This document shows, piece after piece, positions 20,539 to 32,301 of a stretch of 64,000 bases of DNA. The translations under genes were made by a program, and so were the position numbers. How positions within the stretch are numbered: position 1 is the stretch's first letter; every line of letters begins with the position of its first letter. Source of the DNA: Amanita rubescens (taxonomy: Eukaryota > Basidiomycota > Agaricomycetes > Agaricales > Amanitaceae); assembly GCA_015039365.1 (NCBI GenBank), contig WION01000150.1, positions 58,700 through 122,699 of the forward strand. The letters are read 5' to 3'. The notes below the pieces were generated by a model, which did no database searches, was not told the origin of the DNA, and saw only the letters and a list, made by a program, of their open reading frames with translations.

Positions 20539-21861
20539 CTAGCTAGTTTCACTCCGCTTTGTGCTCGACTCACTCTCGGTACGTTTTGATTTCTTTTCAG
20601 CTTTCTTCTTCGCCTTTTCTTCCTTCTCTGCTGCTTTGGCCTTTTCCTTCTCCTCCTCCTCCTTCCCCGCTGCTTTGACCTTTCCATTCAGCTTTTCTTT
20701 AGCCTTCTCCTCCTTCTCCGCCGCTTTGGCCTTTCGCCTCTCCTCCTTCACTGCTGCCTTCGCTCCAACCTCTTCCTCTCCTTCCCCTGCTAGCTTCTCT
20801 TTTGCCTTCTCCACTCCATTAACTTCCTTCTCAGCCGTTCTCTTCTTTGTCTTCTCCTTCTTGGCCTCATTTTTCTCCTCTACTTTTGTTTGCTCACCCT
20901 CATCCTCGCCTGATGCCTTCTTCTTGTCCGATTTCTCCTTCTTTTTCTTTTTTCCCTCTTTTTCCCTCTCCGTCTTGTCCATAGCGGCTGGAGCAGCTTC
21001 TACGACGTCATCAGAGTTTTCCACTTTGGCCTTTTTATTAGAGGATTCAACCTATAGTAGATATTAGTCGATACAACTGTCAACGACAAAACGATCACAC
21101 ATACCCCATCATCCGCTGCCTTTCTTTTCTTTTTACCCTTTTTCTCACTGCCCGTTTGGGGTGTTTTAGAATCTGCGGCTTCGGCAAGATTATTCGTTTC
21201 CGCTGGTTCGTCGGTATTAGTCTTGGGTGACTTTCCAAATTCACGAGCCGGTGAACCTAGAGGCGTGCCGTTGGAACCAGTTGCTGCATAATGTAATCGC
21301 CTATTTCCTGGACCACCGCCACGGCCTCCACGATTTGAGGGCATGTCACCTCTGCCTTGCCAGCGTCCACGTCCGTTTACATCGCCTCGGTATCCATTTG
21401 ACGATTCTCCCTGCCATTATCAGAGTTATTAACTTTGTCAACAATTTTCACGATATCATTGACATCTTGGCTCAGAAGAACGAATGTTCGAGACGACTCA
21501 TCGCTCTATGTCGCGAGATGGAGCAGAGGAAACAACATGAAGCGTGCACATACCGTTTTAGGGCCTTTGTACAGGCTTTTTTGGTACTTTTCTGCTTCGC
21601 TTATACATGATGTGTGACTTTTCCATTCAGCAGGGGAATTGAAAGATTTTGAACAGTCGATACAATCAACGCTGGATTTACATCGTGAATAGTGTTGGTC
21701 AAGCTTGGGTTTCTTGATGACGTCCGTACAGCCTTTTTTTTTGAGAGTCGGAAAAGACGCGTGTTAGATTGCAAGCTGATTACTCACCATTGCATCTGTC
21801 AAAATCATCATCGGTCAATATTCGATGATGAGAACGTAATGGCTTACTGAAAGGAAACCAT
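20539..21861 (-). CDS. LYAR-type C2HC zinc-finger nucleolar protein, with 8-nt micro-exon
   Basis: Five exons give 339 residues: 21848-21861 (14 nt), 21788-21795 (8 nt), 21554-21732, 21105-21410 and 20539-21051, all in phase. Only with the 14-nt and 8-nt exons does the N-terminus become MVSFQCNGCTDVIKKPKL, the canonical LYAR start; the second zinc finger part is CIDCSKSFNSPAEWKSHTSC and then ISEAEKYQKSLYKGPK. The middle is Gly/Arg-rich (RGDVNGRGRWQGRGD, RGGRGGGPGN), like RNA-binding RGG regions. The C-terminus is almost entirely Lys/Glu/Ala (KAKAAEKEEKAKEKL-like repeats), fitting nucleolar retention. LYAR relatives act in ribosome biogenesis. Introns of 52 and 55 nt flank the micro-exon. Confidence 0.88.
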
Positions 21862-22043
21862 GAGCTACCAGCGCGTGATGGTATACTGACAGACGGTGAA
21901 TTGTTGCGCTTTGGCACGTGGGAGCATGCCAAAACTGCCATTTTGGGAATGTTCCCATCATCTCACGTTCACAAAGTAAAGCTGAATGTATAATCAAGAG
22001 TGGCGATACATAAGTATTCAAATATACCCGATTAACTACAACG

Positions 22044-22751
22044 TCATGTAAAAACCACGAACCACGTCTCTTCACAGGCATCCATGCCCGGAAGCAATCT
22101 CACTTTCTCTAGCTCCTCGTCCTTCTCGAGACCCTTGAACAGCGTCAACTCCCCAAGTAAATCGATCCTTTTCAACTTGTTTGACGATCGTTCTTCCTCT
22201 ATCCTCATCTTTGCAGCTTTTTCGACCTTTTCCCTCCACGTCTTCTCCATGACTACCATCCCCCACTCAGAATCGTCAATATCTTGCTGCAGAGCATTGT
22301 AGACCGCATCCCAGATATCTCTGCATGTGATCGGACGACGTTCGCTCACGATGTCGATCGTCCACGGGAACGCTTTCGAGTATAGACGCATAGTTGTGAC
22401 GGGAGCTCCGGTAATAAGTGCGGGCTGAAGTCCGTAGTGGTGATATGTGTTCGCGAGGATTCCATTGCGAGGGTTTTTTTGGACGTCAAACCGTACCAAG
22501 GTTTCTCCCGCACTTAAAAGGGTGTTTAGCTTTGGCCACTTGCTAGAAGAAGCAAGCGGTAGACCTGCGATAACATATCAGTAAGTGATTTTGATATGAT
22601 CTATGATAAACTTGATACCCCCTGGCATTGCCGGCGCCATAGGAGGACCGGGAAAAGGTGGGTACTGAGGAGGTGGGTAAACCTGAGGGGTATAAAACGG
22701 GGTAAAACCCTGGGGTTGGTTGTAGTAGGGGGGTGGCCAATAGGTCGCCAT
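22044..22751 (-). CDS. DUF6699 domain protein with Pro/Tyr-rich N-terminus
   Basis: Two exons (22619-22751 and 22044-22564) give 217 residues. Exon 1 codes a Pro/Tyr-rich leader (MATYWPPPYYNQPQGF...PPPQYPPFPGPP). Exon 2 codes the domain: LNTLLSAGETLVRFDVQKNP, LYSKAFPWTIDIVSERRPIT, CRDIWDAVYNALQQDI and a helical, charged tail. The ITCRDIWDAVY block fits the DUF6699 family common in agaric fungi, of unknown function. No signal peptide or membrane segment. The family call is from memory of the motif order. Confidence 0.65.
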
Positions 22752-23039
22752 GATGGGAAGAGAAGGAGGACAAGGTCGCGTAGCAAAGCCGAGTTATTAT
22801 ACCCTGAAGAAACGTGATGATGGGACAATAATAGTTTACATCATTCACAAAAGGGTAGTGTGAACATCGTGGCTTGCACAGGAAGAGCGCGAGTCGGGAT
22901 GAATCAGCACACCGCTAGAAACGAAAACCCGACCGAGCCTCGAGTTCCTCAATTAGGACTCGACGTCGATCGATCGACACGTGCATTCGTGCTGACAAAT
23001 ATATAATATAGCACACATTCTTCTTCGCCTCTCATCACC

Positions 23040-24600
23040 ATGTCATTTACTCTTCTCCGCGCTCCCATTCGCAGAGCCGCCGTTTCTGCTGCTACTCCCA
23101 GAACTGCTTTCAGGTCTTCTTATCGTAAATTCTCTACTAACCCTCCTCCACCTCCTCCAAAGTCCTCAAACGCCGGTCTCTTTGCTGGCCTCGGAATTGC
23201 TGCTCTCGCGGGCGGCGCATACTACTATTATGCAATCTCCCCAGCTGGTGCAGATGCTGGGACAACAGCTAAATCTGCTCTTCAGTCTGCAAAGGCTGCT
23301 GCCAAGTTTACGCCATCAAAGGAAGACTATCAAAAGGTTCCGTATAGCAGACACGTCACTATCCACCCAGCACCTTGACAAAAAAAAACCCCACAGGTGT
23401 ACAACAGGATTGCTGAGATAATTGATGATGCTGACTCTTACGACGGTATGCCCCGCGCCCTGTTTCATTCTGATACATGTTTGATGATAGACTACTTTCA
23501 GACGGTTCGTATGGCCCCGTTATCCTACGACTCGCCTGGCACTCGTCGGGCACGTATGATAAGGAAACTAACACGGGCGGAAGGTGAGCACTGTCTCACC
23601 TGACGCATCTGTGACGCGTAAACTAATGTGGCAATAGCAACTATGCTACCATGCGTTTCCAGCCCGAGTCCCTTCATGGCGCGAACAATGGTCTCAACGT
23701 CGCTCGAGACCTCATGGAGAAAGTCAAGGCAGAGTTCCCTTGGATCAGCTACGGCGACTTGTGGACCCTGGGTGGTGTCTGCGCTGTCCAGGTGTGAGCT
23801 GTATCTACGGGAATTAAAAGGATGTGCTCATTTCTTTCCCAGGAAATGGGAGGTCCTCACATCCCCTGGCGTCCCGGTCGCATTGATGGTACCGCCGTCA
23901 ATGCCACCCCTGACGGTCGTCTACCGGACGGTGCACAGGGTGCCGACCACTTGAGAAGCGTGAGTACCTCAAATCATGCGCATACATTTAGTCTTTTACC
24001 TTACTTTAGATTTTCTACCGCATGGGATTCAATGACCAAGAGATTGTTGCCCTCGCTGGTGCTCATGCTCTTGGCCGCTGTCACGCAGATCGGCAAGTAT
24101 CAGATCGCACGTGCCCTTGAGTTTTCAATGATGGTCTCCCTTTCCAGGTCTGGATTCCAGGGACCATGGACTTTCTCTCCCACCACTCTGACAAACGACT
24201 ATTACAAGCTGCTATTTGAAGAGAAGTGGGTCTGGAAGAAGTGGAGTGGCCCCAAACAATTGGAAGACAAGAAGACACGCTCTTTGATGATGCTCCCGTG
24301 TGTTAATCTGTATTTCGACTTTTTTGATGCAACTTATCAGTTTGCAGTGCGGACTATAGCTTGACTCAGGATAAGAGCTTCCAGAAGTATGCCAAGGCAT
24401 ACGCTAAGGACCAGGACCTCTTCTTCAAGGAGTGAGCATATGTTTTGTCACAGGGACAGGTTTTAATTTTCTTGTCTCTTTTACCAGTTTCTCCAACGTC
24501 GTTTCGCGCTTGTTTGAACTCGGCGTCCCTGAACAACAGTTTGTTTCGTCTGACCACTGGACGATCAAGACCGTTGACGAACAAAAGGAGCAGAAATAGA
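23040..24600 (+). CDS. CCP1: Mitochondrial cytochrome c peroxidase
   Basis: Heme peroxidase that oxidises ferrocytochrome c with hydrogen peroxide in the intermembrane space. The N-terminus has an Arg-rich presequence ([20 protein letters not shown]), then a hydrophobic sorting segment ([20 protein letters not shown]), as in yeast CCP1. Exon 2 starts at 23397 ([16 protein letters not shown]). The distal site is [11 protein letters not shown] (catalytic Arg and His); the proximal heme ligand is in [12 protein letters not shown]. Later segments are [38 protein letters not shown] and RLFELGVPE. About eight short introns. The stop TAG is at 24598-24600. The gene is divergent from the DUF6699 gene. 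Confidence 0.95.
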
Positions 24601-25507
24601 CATGTCGAGGGGGCGAAAAGGACTGTCCGATGTATGTTACCAAGGTGGTTGCTCGATCTATACTTTTCCTTTGCTTCCATCATGTACATCCCAGGTTTAT
24701 AGAATAAGAAAAAAAGGATTGTACGACTTTGCACATGCAATTGGGCCGAATACGAAATATATGATGAAATGCGCAGCTTCAAAAGGTATCTGGACAGTGA
24801 ATCTTGTCTGTTTGAGGAGAATGAGCGCTGAAGACGAGTTTTGGACGTGATCCACTCGAACAACGGATGTGAAAGGTCTAGTCTCAAGCGGGCGCCGGCC
24901 GCACGCAAGTCCACCTCAGGGCCCCGGGATTACTATGCTCTCGGAACGAGCACGCCTCGGACCGCTGCAGCAACGGGTGAACGCCCACTCGGCGCCCGCC
25001 TGCTGGGCGGTGTCAGTGTAAGGAAAGTTATCAGAGGCCGCCGACTCGGTATTGCAAAGCACTTACCTGATCTTACACCCATGAATGCATGATGCATGAC
25101 TCTGCATGCACATGACGCGTGACGTATAGCTTGGTAATGCTTCGAACTTCTTCCGAAATGGCGAAAGAAGTCTAGCCATTGGGAATGGCGTTTATTACCG
25201 CTGGCCGTCGAGATAATCAAAAGCGTCGACGAAAAAGCAGACATGAACAATTTAATGCAGTTTTAAAAAAACACGGTTGTTCAAATTGTACAAACTGCAA
25301 TACACCCATATCCTGGATGAGAGGCCTATGCAACAGGCTATGCAACAATGCCATAATTAAGTGTGATAATGAAAAAGATGTCGATTTTGAGAGGTGATCC
25401 TTGCATGTAGTGGAGGTAGATTATGAAACCAAATCCGTCATCCAAAGCCCATATTAGATTCCACTGTGAAAAAGACCAGAAAAACCAAATTGCATGTAAA
25501 AGGAAAT
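24601..25507. other. Intergenic region between convergent CCP1 and arrestin genes
   Basis: About 900 bp. It should hold two 3' UTRs. A cluster of TGCATG palindromic words occurs near 25080-25115. The small ORFs have no recognisable content. Confidence 0.4.
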
Positions 25508-27943
25508 TTACGACTGTCTTCCTATCGGTGACAACCTCAACCCCGTCCCCGCCATCCGCGTCACCAAATCCGGCTCGCTCCGGGCCCTCTGGGCTTGAGT
25601 CAGCCTTCTTTGATTGTCGTACATGGCGAGTCCTCCTTCCGCCGAGGTGTTCCGTAGCGGTGTCGGAGGAGTCGATAACGCCGCTTCCTCGTATGAAGGA
25701 AGTCCCTGCAAACTCGTCAAGGGTGGTAAGCCCCCTATGAAACCCCTTGACGCTACGTCGTAGTTTGGTACTTCCGTGAGCGTGCCGGGCAAGAAGAACG
25801 CCGAGCCCGCTGTAGACGGCGACGAAGAAGTTGAAGCAGTAGAGGACGATAGTTGAGGCGGGACCATGCTTGTTGAGCGTGTCCGTATCTGCTGCTGGTG
25901 CTGTGAATTTTGTCCGTTCGAGGACGCGTCAAATGTTATTGGCGAAAGAGTGAGTGATTGGCGTCTACTAGACTGAGGCCGGCTTCCCGGTTGGCGGTCA
26001 GGCAGGTCGACCAGATTTCCGTGCGACCCACCGGGCCTTGAGTGCCAATGACCGTGCGTGATGGATGTGAAGGGCTTCATCGTCGCTTTAAGAAGACCGT
26101 GCAGGTTTCTTGCCCCGTGTCCTTCCCGTGATTGCAAAGTACTGCTATTGCGGGAATCGGAATGGGCGAATCCCCGTCTCGAACCGCTGCTGCTGCTGCC
26201 GCTAGCAGTACGATGCGGGTCTGGACTCGCGCAGCGGCTCGCAGCACGGCTCGAGTGTCTGCTGCCTGGTCGACTCGGTGCTCGGCTAGCTGGGCGACTG
26301 ACGTCAGAGTCAGTGTGTTCGTCAGGCACAAAGTAGCTTGTTCGGTGTCCAGTTCCGAAGTGCCTCTGCTGTTGCCATTGTTGTAAGAGGAGTTCTGATG
26401 TTATCCATTCAAGGGAAGTGTTATCTCCGGATGCAGGAATGTGGGGTAGGTGGGAGAATACGTTCGGTTCAAGGGGAGTAGAGTGACCGGAACCAGGGCC
26501 ACCATGTAAAGTAACGTTGCCATCCGGGGTTAGCGGAGCGCCACTACTGGAGGCTGTTGAAGTGTTGGAAAATCCAATGTCAGGTAACGCCACACCCGCT
26601 ACCCGATCTCGCATGTGGGAAGTGTAACTAGGAAGTTCCATTTCTTCATCCTCTTCTGAATTGGGAATGTCAGGTCCGCCCAGGAGGAGGCGCCGGGTAT
26701 GAGCGGTGTGGCGTTTTGCTTCCTGAAGGAGCCTGGCATCAAGAATATGAACGGGAAGGGAGCAGCGCAGTTCAGAGGTATGACCGTCTGGATTGGCTAT
26801 AATAATGCTCCATCGCACGCGATGACTGGTGACAATTGGATCGACACCATGTGTAGCTGTGAGGGTCAAAGGCAGTGGCATCGTGAGAGTGGTTACGATA
26901 TCGTTGTTGAGGATTTCGGTTTGATCTCCTTGTGCGTGTGACCCATTCAAGGTTGAATTGGATCCTGTGTGGCCTTGGTGACCTCCAGCGGCAGGTACAC
27001 CATCAGATGATATCCCCCTTCCATTCATGATGTCTTGTTTGACACTTGCCACAACACGAACGTGAGTCTGAGAACCTGAGCGGGCGTAAACAGATGTCGT
27101 TTCGTGCAATGATGTTGTGATCCTGACAACTGAAATACGCTTGTTCAGAGGTGAAAACTTGACAAGTGCAGCTAGCGTATCGCCTGCTGCCCAGGCCTTG
27201 TGCGGTAACATAATAGAATACATGAGCTTCTCGGGCCACGTATTCTCAATTTCTAGAGTTTGTTGATACTCGAGGGCTTCTTCGCTCAATGACCTGATGA
27301 CGTGAACGAGGGCAGTTGCCTGAATGTTATGATTGAAACCGGGTCTTGTGGCCTGCGCGCGCAGTCTATAAGAGACAGAAGCACCTTCTGATTCGAGCGC
27401 GGCGATACTCGACGGTAGTGATCCTCCAATACGCAGCTGGAACGGAAACACATGACGACCTTCCTTTAATGTGCGAGTGTGTTTCTTGTCGCCTTCAAGA
27501 AAGGACCAATCGTGGTTGCAAACGGTATAGGTTATATGCGCGTTGTTATTCATCAGCCTATGTGTACAGTTTAAATAAGATCAGTTTTATGCACTTCTAG
27601 CCACGTACGATTCGCTGGCAGGAACAGGAAGCCGAGCTTTCCCTCGAAATTGGAGAGTAATTTCCTTCAAGGAAGTTGGCTCGGTAAGTGTAAGGGCGAC
27701 CTGTCCTGTGAGGTAGGCAGGCTCGACGTCTACACCGGTCCCCTTCAGAAAGACACAATTTGATTCTAGCGTGATGTCCAAGTGGGATCCTTTTTCCTTC
27801 ATATCGTCGTCGTTGGTGATGGTTAATGGTTGAAGGGAATAAGTCGACGATAGACCGGCATTTGGATAGACGAGGGAAACACCTTCCGCTATACCTATAA
27901 GGGAATCTTGGATGACAGGTGACGAGGGTCTTGTCAAAGCCAT
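25508..27943 (-). CDS. Alpha-arrestin (arrestin-related trafficking adaptor)
   Basis: Two exons (27609-27943 and 25508-27557) join in phase to 794 residues. Arrestin N domain: LDITLESNCVFLKGTGVDVE, PTSLKEITLQFRGKARLPV, then HDWSFLEGDKKHTRTLKEG and HVFPFQLRIGGSLPSS. Arrestin C domain: KAWAAGDTLAALVKFSPLNK, ISVVRITTSLHETTSVYARS and HRVRWSIIIANPDGH. Two LPxY motifs (ELPSYTSH near 26630 and LPSYEEAAL near 25680), which can bind WW domains of Rsp5-type ubiquitin ligases. The long C-terminus is Ser/Gly/Arg-rich, with RPASRAPSRPGSRHSSRAAS, a likely phosphorylation region. ARTs direct ubiquitylation and endocytosis of plasma-membrane transporters. Confidence 0.9.
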
Positions 27944-28027
27944 TTCGGGTTAAGGTGATGGCAAGCTAAAGATTGCCGAGAGGGTGTCAAGTTGAAGCGT
28001 TTGAATGGGAAGAGCGCCGAGCGCATC

Positions 28028-28288
28028 TTAAACTTCCTCGAGTATGATATGAAAAGCTTTCCGATCTAGTCCCACGGCAGTCACCCCTGCAGGAACTATA
28101 TTAGTCAAAATAAGCAACCAATCGCAACCAAATCCGTAGTCTTCCGAGTGAACCGGTAAAACAAAAAAGCCATCCCGTTCGCGTTTCAGATAAGTAAGAA
28201 AAGAGGCGAAGCCGTTCCATAGCGTTCCATGGGCCGCCGGAGTAGACTGACGATCTTCCGTCTTCATCGACAGAACAGCTCTGTACAA
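28028..28288 (-). CDS. Hypothetical protein, 3' exon
   Basis: An open frame of 86 codons, read from a probable upstream exon. It ends with FHIILEEV and stops at 28028. The stretch FLTYLKRERDGFFVLPVHSEDYG followed by FGCDWLLILTNIVPAG looks like real protein (hydrophobic core, no low complexity), but no family was recognised. Upstream minus-strand frames at 28350-28610 (for example HTTLFELHPSQKIAQFFY) may be earlier exons; the joining is not clear. The start given is the first ATG-like codon of the open frame and may be wrong. Confidence 0.3.
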   Translation of the reverse strand: MYRAVLSMKTEDRQSTPAAHGTLWNGFASFLTYLKRERDGFFVLPVHSEDYGFGCDWLLILTNIVPAGVTAVGLDRKAFHIILEEV

Positions 28289-28610
28289 TATATCATCGGG
28301 TTCCGACGCGGAACGGGGACCGGCAGCACGCTCTAAACCGAGCTTATGATTAAGAGAGAACTAGCCATGGCCAAGTCATTAATGTAATGGAAGCGCTGGT
28401 CCTCGGAAATAGTTTCGATAGAAAAATTGCGCAATTTTTTGAGATGGGTGGAGCTCGAAGAGGGTGGTGTGCATGTTCGGGCCGCTCGTTGATGGTGGTG
28501 CAAGATATGTCGCCACCATCTGATAGGTCCCAGTGGCTCCGATAAGCAATCCCCCCTTGCTCAATTTTCTCTTGCTTATCTGATACCATTATCGCGCCTG
28601 CCTTAAGCAA

Positions 28611-29103
28611 GATGGCCCCTTTTAAGTTTTAATCAACATTGCAATCTTAAATTTATCGCTCCATTAGTCAATTGCTGTGGTGGTTTACAAAAGGTGCTGG
28701 TGCAATTTTCTAACCTCACACGTTTCACTCGAGCACATCGTCGTGGCGACCTGATACAGCTTTTTGCTTGTCCTGTCTTATCTGCGGTGTCTGCATATGG
28801 CCCTCATTACCTTCAGGTAAGTATTATGCAGCAATCCACGTAACGCTATGCATAAGAGCAACTTTAATCGGACGTATGTTATCCACGACGCCCGAAGCGG
28901 CCAGGTTAGAACCCTCATCCTCTCTTTAATGAGCAGAGGTCAAACGGGGATTGTTGAGAGAGAGGCATATATAATTTCATCACTTAGCGCTGACCAACGA
29001 ACACTACATGCAAAACGGTGTAGAACGTTGCTAAAAGCTGATTCTATCACATGGATAAAATCGCGTGATATCCAGCGACTAAGGTGAGCGCGAACCGAGT
29101 CAC
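28611..29103. other. Intergenic, nothing recognised
   Basis: About 490 bp between the unclear 28-kb frames and the DPL1 stop codon. No coding or RNA signal was supported. Confidence 0.35.
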
Positions 29104-31498
29104 CTATGCCTTGTACAATGCATCCAAAAACGCCGCTGCAAGCTCACCGACCATGGATGGTCCCACCGGACTGGAATTTCCCAGACCTATGCAAGTCCTC
29201 AATTAATCGTCATGGCTGGTACAAAGATAAGGAACCTACCGTATACCGATACCATTAAACCCTTGCCCGAGGGTGCTATCATCGCTTCTCTCACGGAGTC
29301 TTTCAGATCCGCGATAAAGGCATCAACATTTGCCACCGTCATTTTCTATCATTCCACAGTCGGAGAGACAGGAGACAGGAGCGGAATCAAAACGGGACAA
29401 GAATTTTGATGCCGAGACAGGTGAACGGATCAAAGGTGGACCGCGGCAATGATCAGTACTATATTCGGACTAGGAGTCAGTCAACATACATACCGTAACA
29501 GCAATGTGCACAGCAGGCGGGCCGGCCAAGGCATTTAGATGCCAACCCCGTTTCGACATCGCATCTCCCACTTCTAAAACGTTGACGTCTGGACGCTTTG
29601 AAGCGAATGCAACGACCGAAGCCGGCGGAGATCCAAGTACATATATTTCAGGCATTTCGGTGCGAATGGCGTCTGCGATCTTGCGAGTGGTGGTGACGAT
29701 AGACCGACAGGATTCGAGATATCCACTGTGACAAAGCATTAGCATCTTTCTCTCTCGCGCCGAAAAGGGACATGTTACGTTGATCCCATGTATTGCATTA
29801 CAGCCCAAGTTCCTGCTATAAGTGCACCTGGTCTTTGGTTTCATGATCAGAATGGATTATGTGGGACCTGTAATGGTATTACCGAGATCCAGATAGACTG
29901 GGACTTGCGTAGACGCCACCTGGAATGACACATGAATCGGTAGGGATAAACCAAAAAAGATTCTTACCTGTCCAACTGGGATTGATATAGTACTGGTACT
30001 TCCTCAACTCGGCGTCGCGGTACATAATGACAGACGTTCCCTAGGAGACCGTCATGACATGATAGTTGAAATTGACGCAATGTCATACCTTGGGTGCAAA
30101 GCCATACTAGACGTACGTGTCAGTTCTAATGTTTTTACATCCTGGTCGTGTCTGACTTGCCTTGTGAGTATCGCAGCTGATACTAGTTACACCTTCTACT
30201 CTGAAATCAAATGGATCAAGCTTATATCTCCCACTCTGATCACCACCGGCCAAACCTGCTTTCTCGAGGTAGGGTACAATGAAACTACCCAGACAGCAGT
30301 CTACATGAAGGCCGATTTTATATTTCAACGCTAGTTGCGCCAGTGCGGTGATATCGTCCTGATTGCCGTCCGGGAAGTTGATGCAGGATCCCACCAGCTA
30401 AATTGGACAAGGGATGAAACAGTTTGAATAGATTCCACTTAAAAACGTACCAAGATCGTGTTGGAGTTTCTAAACCGGGATTAAAATGCGCTTCTTTTTA
30501 TGCCACAATGAAGAAAATGCTCACATGGCACGCTTAAGTCTTTTTATGTCGACACGTCGCGTGAGGTAATGGACTGGTATAACGTGCACTTTAACCCGGA
30601 GGTATGATGCTCCTTTGTCGAACGCGGCATGTGCCGTATCAGGGATAATACTACCGTGGGGGTTAGTAAGTCCCAGCGAATTTGGCTCATGCAAGTGCTT
30701 ACATCTCTGGCTCCATAATTCCTTTGACTTCTCTTGCCCAGTCACGGTATGTCTTAATGGCCATGATGATCGATTCAGTACCGCCCGAAGTCATGATACC
30801 CGCACCGCTTGGATTATTGTACAACTGAAGACACATTGCAACTATCTCTGCTTCCATTTTACGGACCGCAGGAAACACGGCAGGATGTAACGGATTGGAA
30901 ACTAAATATCGTTTGTAAACGTTGACAATGATGTTTTCAAGATCGTCGCCACCGTCTATATACCGTATGTTAGACACTTCTCCGAATAATACTATACAAG
31001 GCGTACGATATACGGTTCCAGATATTTTCCCCAGGCGCCAGTTGGCATTTTGATCATGTTCATGGTCCATCTTGTCCATTTCTGCCAAAATCCACTCTAG
31101 TGATTTCCCGCTTTCGGGGAGCGTTAAGTGGCGAACGACGTTGGGCCCCTTCGGCACCAACTGGTCCTCGATGTCAAGCTTTGCCTTGTTCATTTGGGAC
31201 TCGACTTTCTGGCGTGCGCCAGGCATACGGAGAACTAGCCGTATGACACGCTACAACATTTATGAACTCGAAGTCAAAACTAGGGACCCATATCACTGCG
31301 CACCTGGGATACCCACAGATACACATCTCGAAGAGAGGATCTAATGCCACGTGCTTGTAGATGACGTTGAAGTTTCAGTGCCCGCGTTAATAGAATATAC
31401 CAGAAAACCAATGTCTTCGCCGTGTCCAGCTTGGGTAGCGACATGAGCGCCCTTGTATAACTTGTGATCACTGGATGACTCAGGGAAAGCATGGGCAT
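29104..31498 (-). CDS. DPL1: Sphingosine-1-phosphate lyase
   Basis: PLP-dependent ER-membrane enzyme that splits long-chain base phosphates into a fatty aldehyde and phosphoethanolamine. The N-terminal anchor is [19 protein letters not shown], then YLWVSQ and [15 protein letters not shown] after an intron. Conserved blocks: [101 protein letters not shown] and the PLP-lysine motif SISCDTHK, split from YGFAPKG by an intron. C-terminus: [16 protein letters not shown] and [20 protein letters not shown]. Many short introns. Start set at ATG 31498; an upstream in-frame TTG was rejected. Confidence 0.92.
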
Positions 31499-31644
31499 GA
31501 CGGTGGTCGTTGAAAGGAACGTTGAGAATATTGCCGTTGAACACGGACACCGCAGTCCTTGTGAAAAGGTCAAATCGGGTAACCGGCTATGGATTATGTA
31601 ACCCTTCCTTGATTATCGCGTGCGCTTTGCCACTATCATCAGCC
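31499..31644. promoter_or_regulatory. Shared promoter of DPL1 and PFD4
   Basis: 146 bp between two divergent ATG codons. No TATA box is evident. The region is compact enough that both genes likely share regulatory sequence. Confidence 0.45.
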
Positions 31645-32254
31645 ATGAACAACCTGCGTATGGTATGCCACCAGACTATGACAATATACAAATTGAGACT
31701 TGTTTCTAGCTCGAACATGAAGATGAAAATAATGATGGTGCAGAGGTGACATGGGGTGCGTAGTAGTACGTACGGCCTCACGCCAGTCCCGAGACCAAGC
31801 TTGCTGATGATGCCACAGAAGACCAACAAAGAATAAACAGCTTTTCAAAGCTGAACACGCGATTGCGCAGTTTGGAGGGAAAACTTGAAGAGCTGAAGGT
31901 GAGGGAACAGTTCTTCAGGTCCTTGGTATTTATCAACTTTTGTGCAGCAGGAGAAAGAGGCCCTGGATGACCTTGCCACGGAACTGGAGTTGGCGGACGA
32001 GGATGAACCTGTACTGTGCGTCATATATTTCCTTCAGGTTTTCGCGACCAACGATTATCAGGTACAAAATCGGCGAAACTTTCCTTCAAATGCCGCTCTC
32101 TCGCGCACAAGAACGCCTCGAGAGAGATCAACAAGAGATTGGCTCTCGCTTAGCATCAATCATAGAATCAGCTGAGTATTGCGAGACTCAGATGAAAGAA
32201 CTCAAGGTCGCCCTCTACGGCAAGTTTGGCAAAGCCATAAATCTGGATGAATGA
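31645..32254 (+). CDS. PFD4: Prefoldin subunit 4
   Basis: Beta-type subunit of the prefoldin hexamer that hands unfolded actin and tubulin to the CCT chaperonin. Five exons: 31645-31662 (only 18 nt), 31710-31755, 31819-31898, 31948-32015 and 32062-32254, in phase, 134 residues. The spliced protein starts MNNLRMLEHEDENND and continues EVTWEDQQRINSFSKLN, the hallmark of this subunit. Then a coiled-coil arm, DEPVLYKIGETFLQMP (the hairpin strands) and LKVALYGKFGKAINLDE at the C-terminus. The usual size of the family is met. It ends 47 bp before the muskelin stop codon. Confidence 0.94.
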
Positions 32255-32301
32255 CGGTAGGGATGTAGACGATAGAATACGAGCAAATGATATTCCTAGT
32301 A

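Noticed and set aside
20561..21067. Plus-strand 168-codon Phe/Ser-rich frame
   Set aside because: Shadow of the Lys/Glu-rich C-terminus of the LYAR-type gene.
24841..25092. Arg-rich plus-strand frame downstream of CCP1
   Set aside because: No family signal and no splice partners; composition alone explains it.
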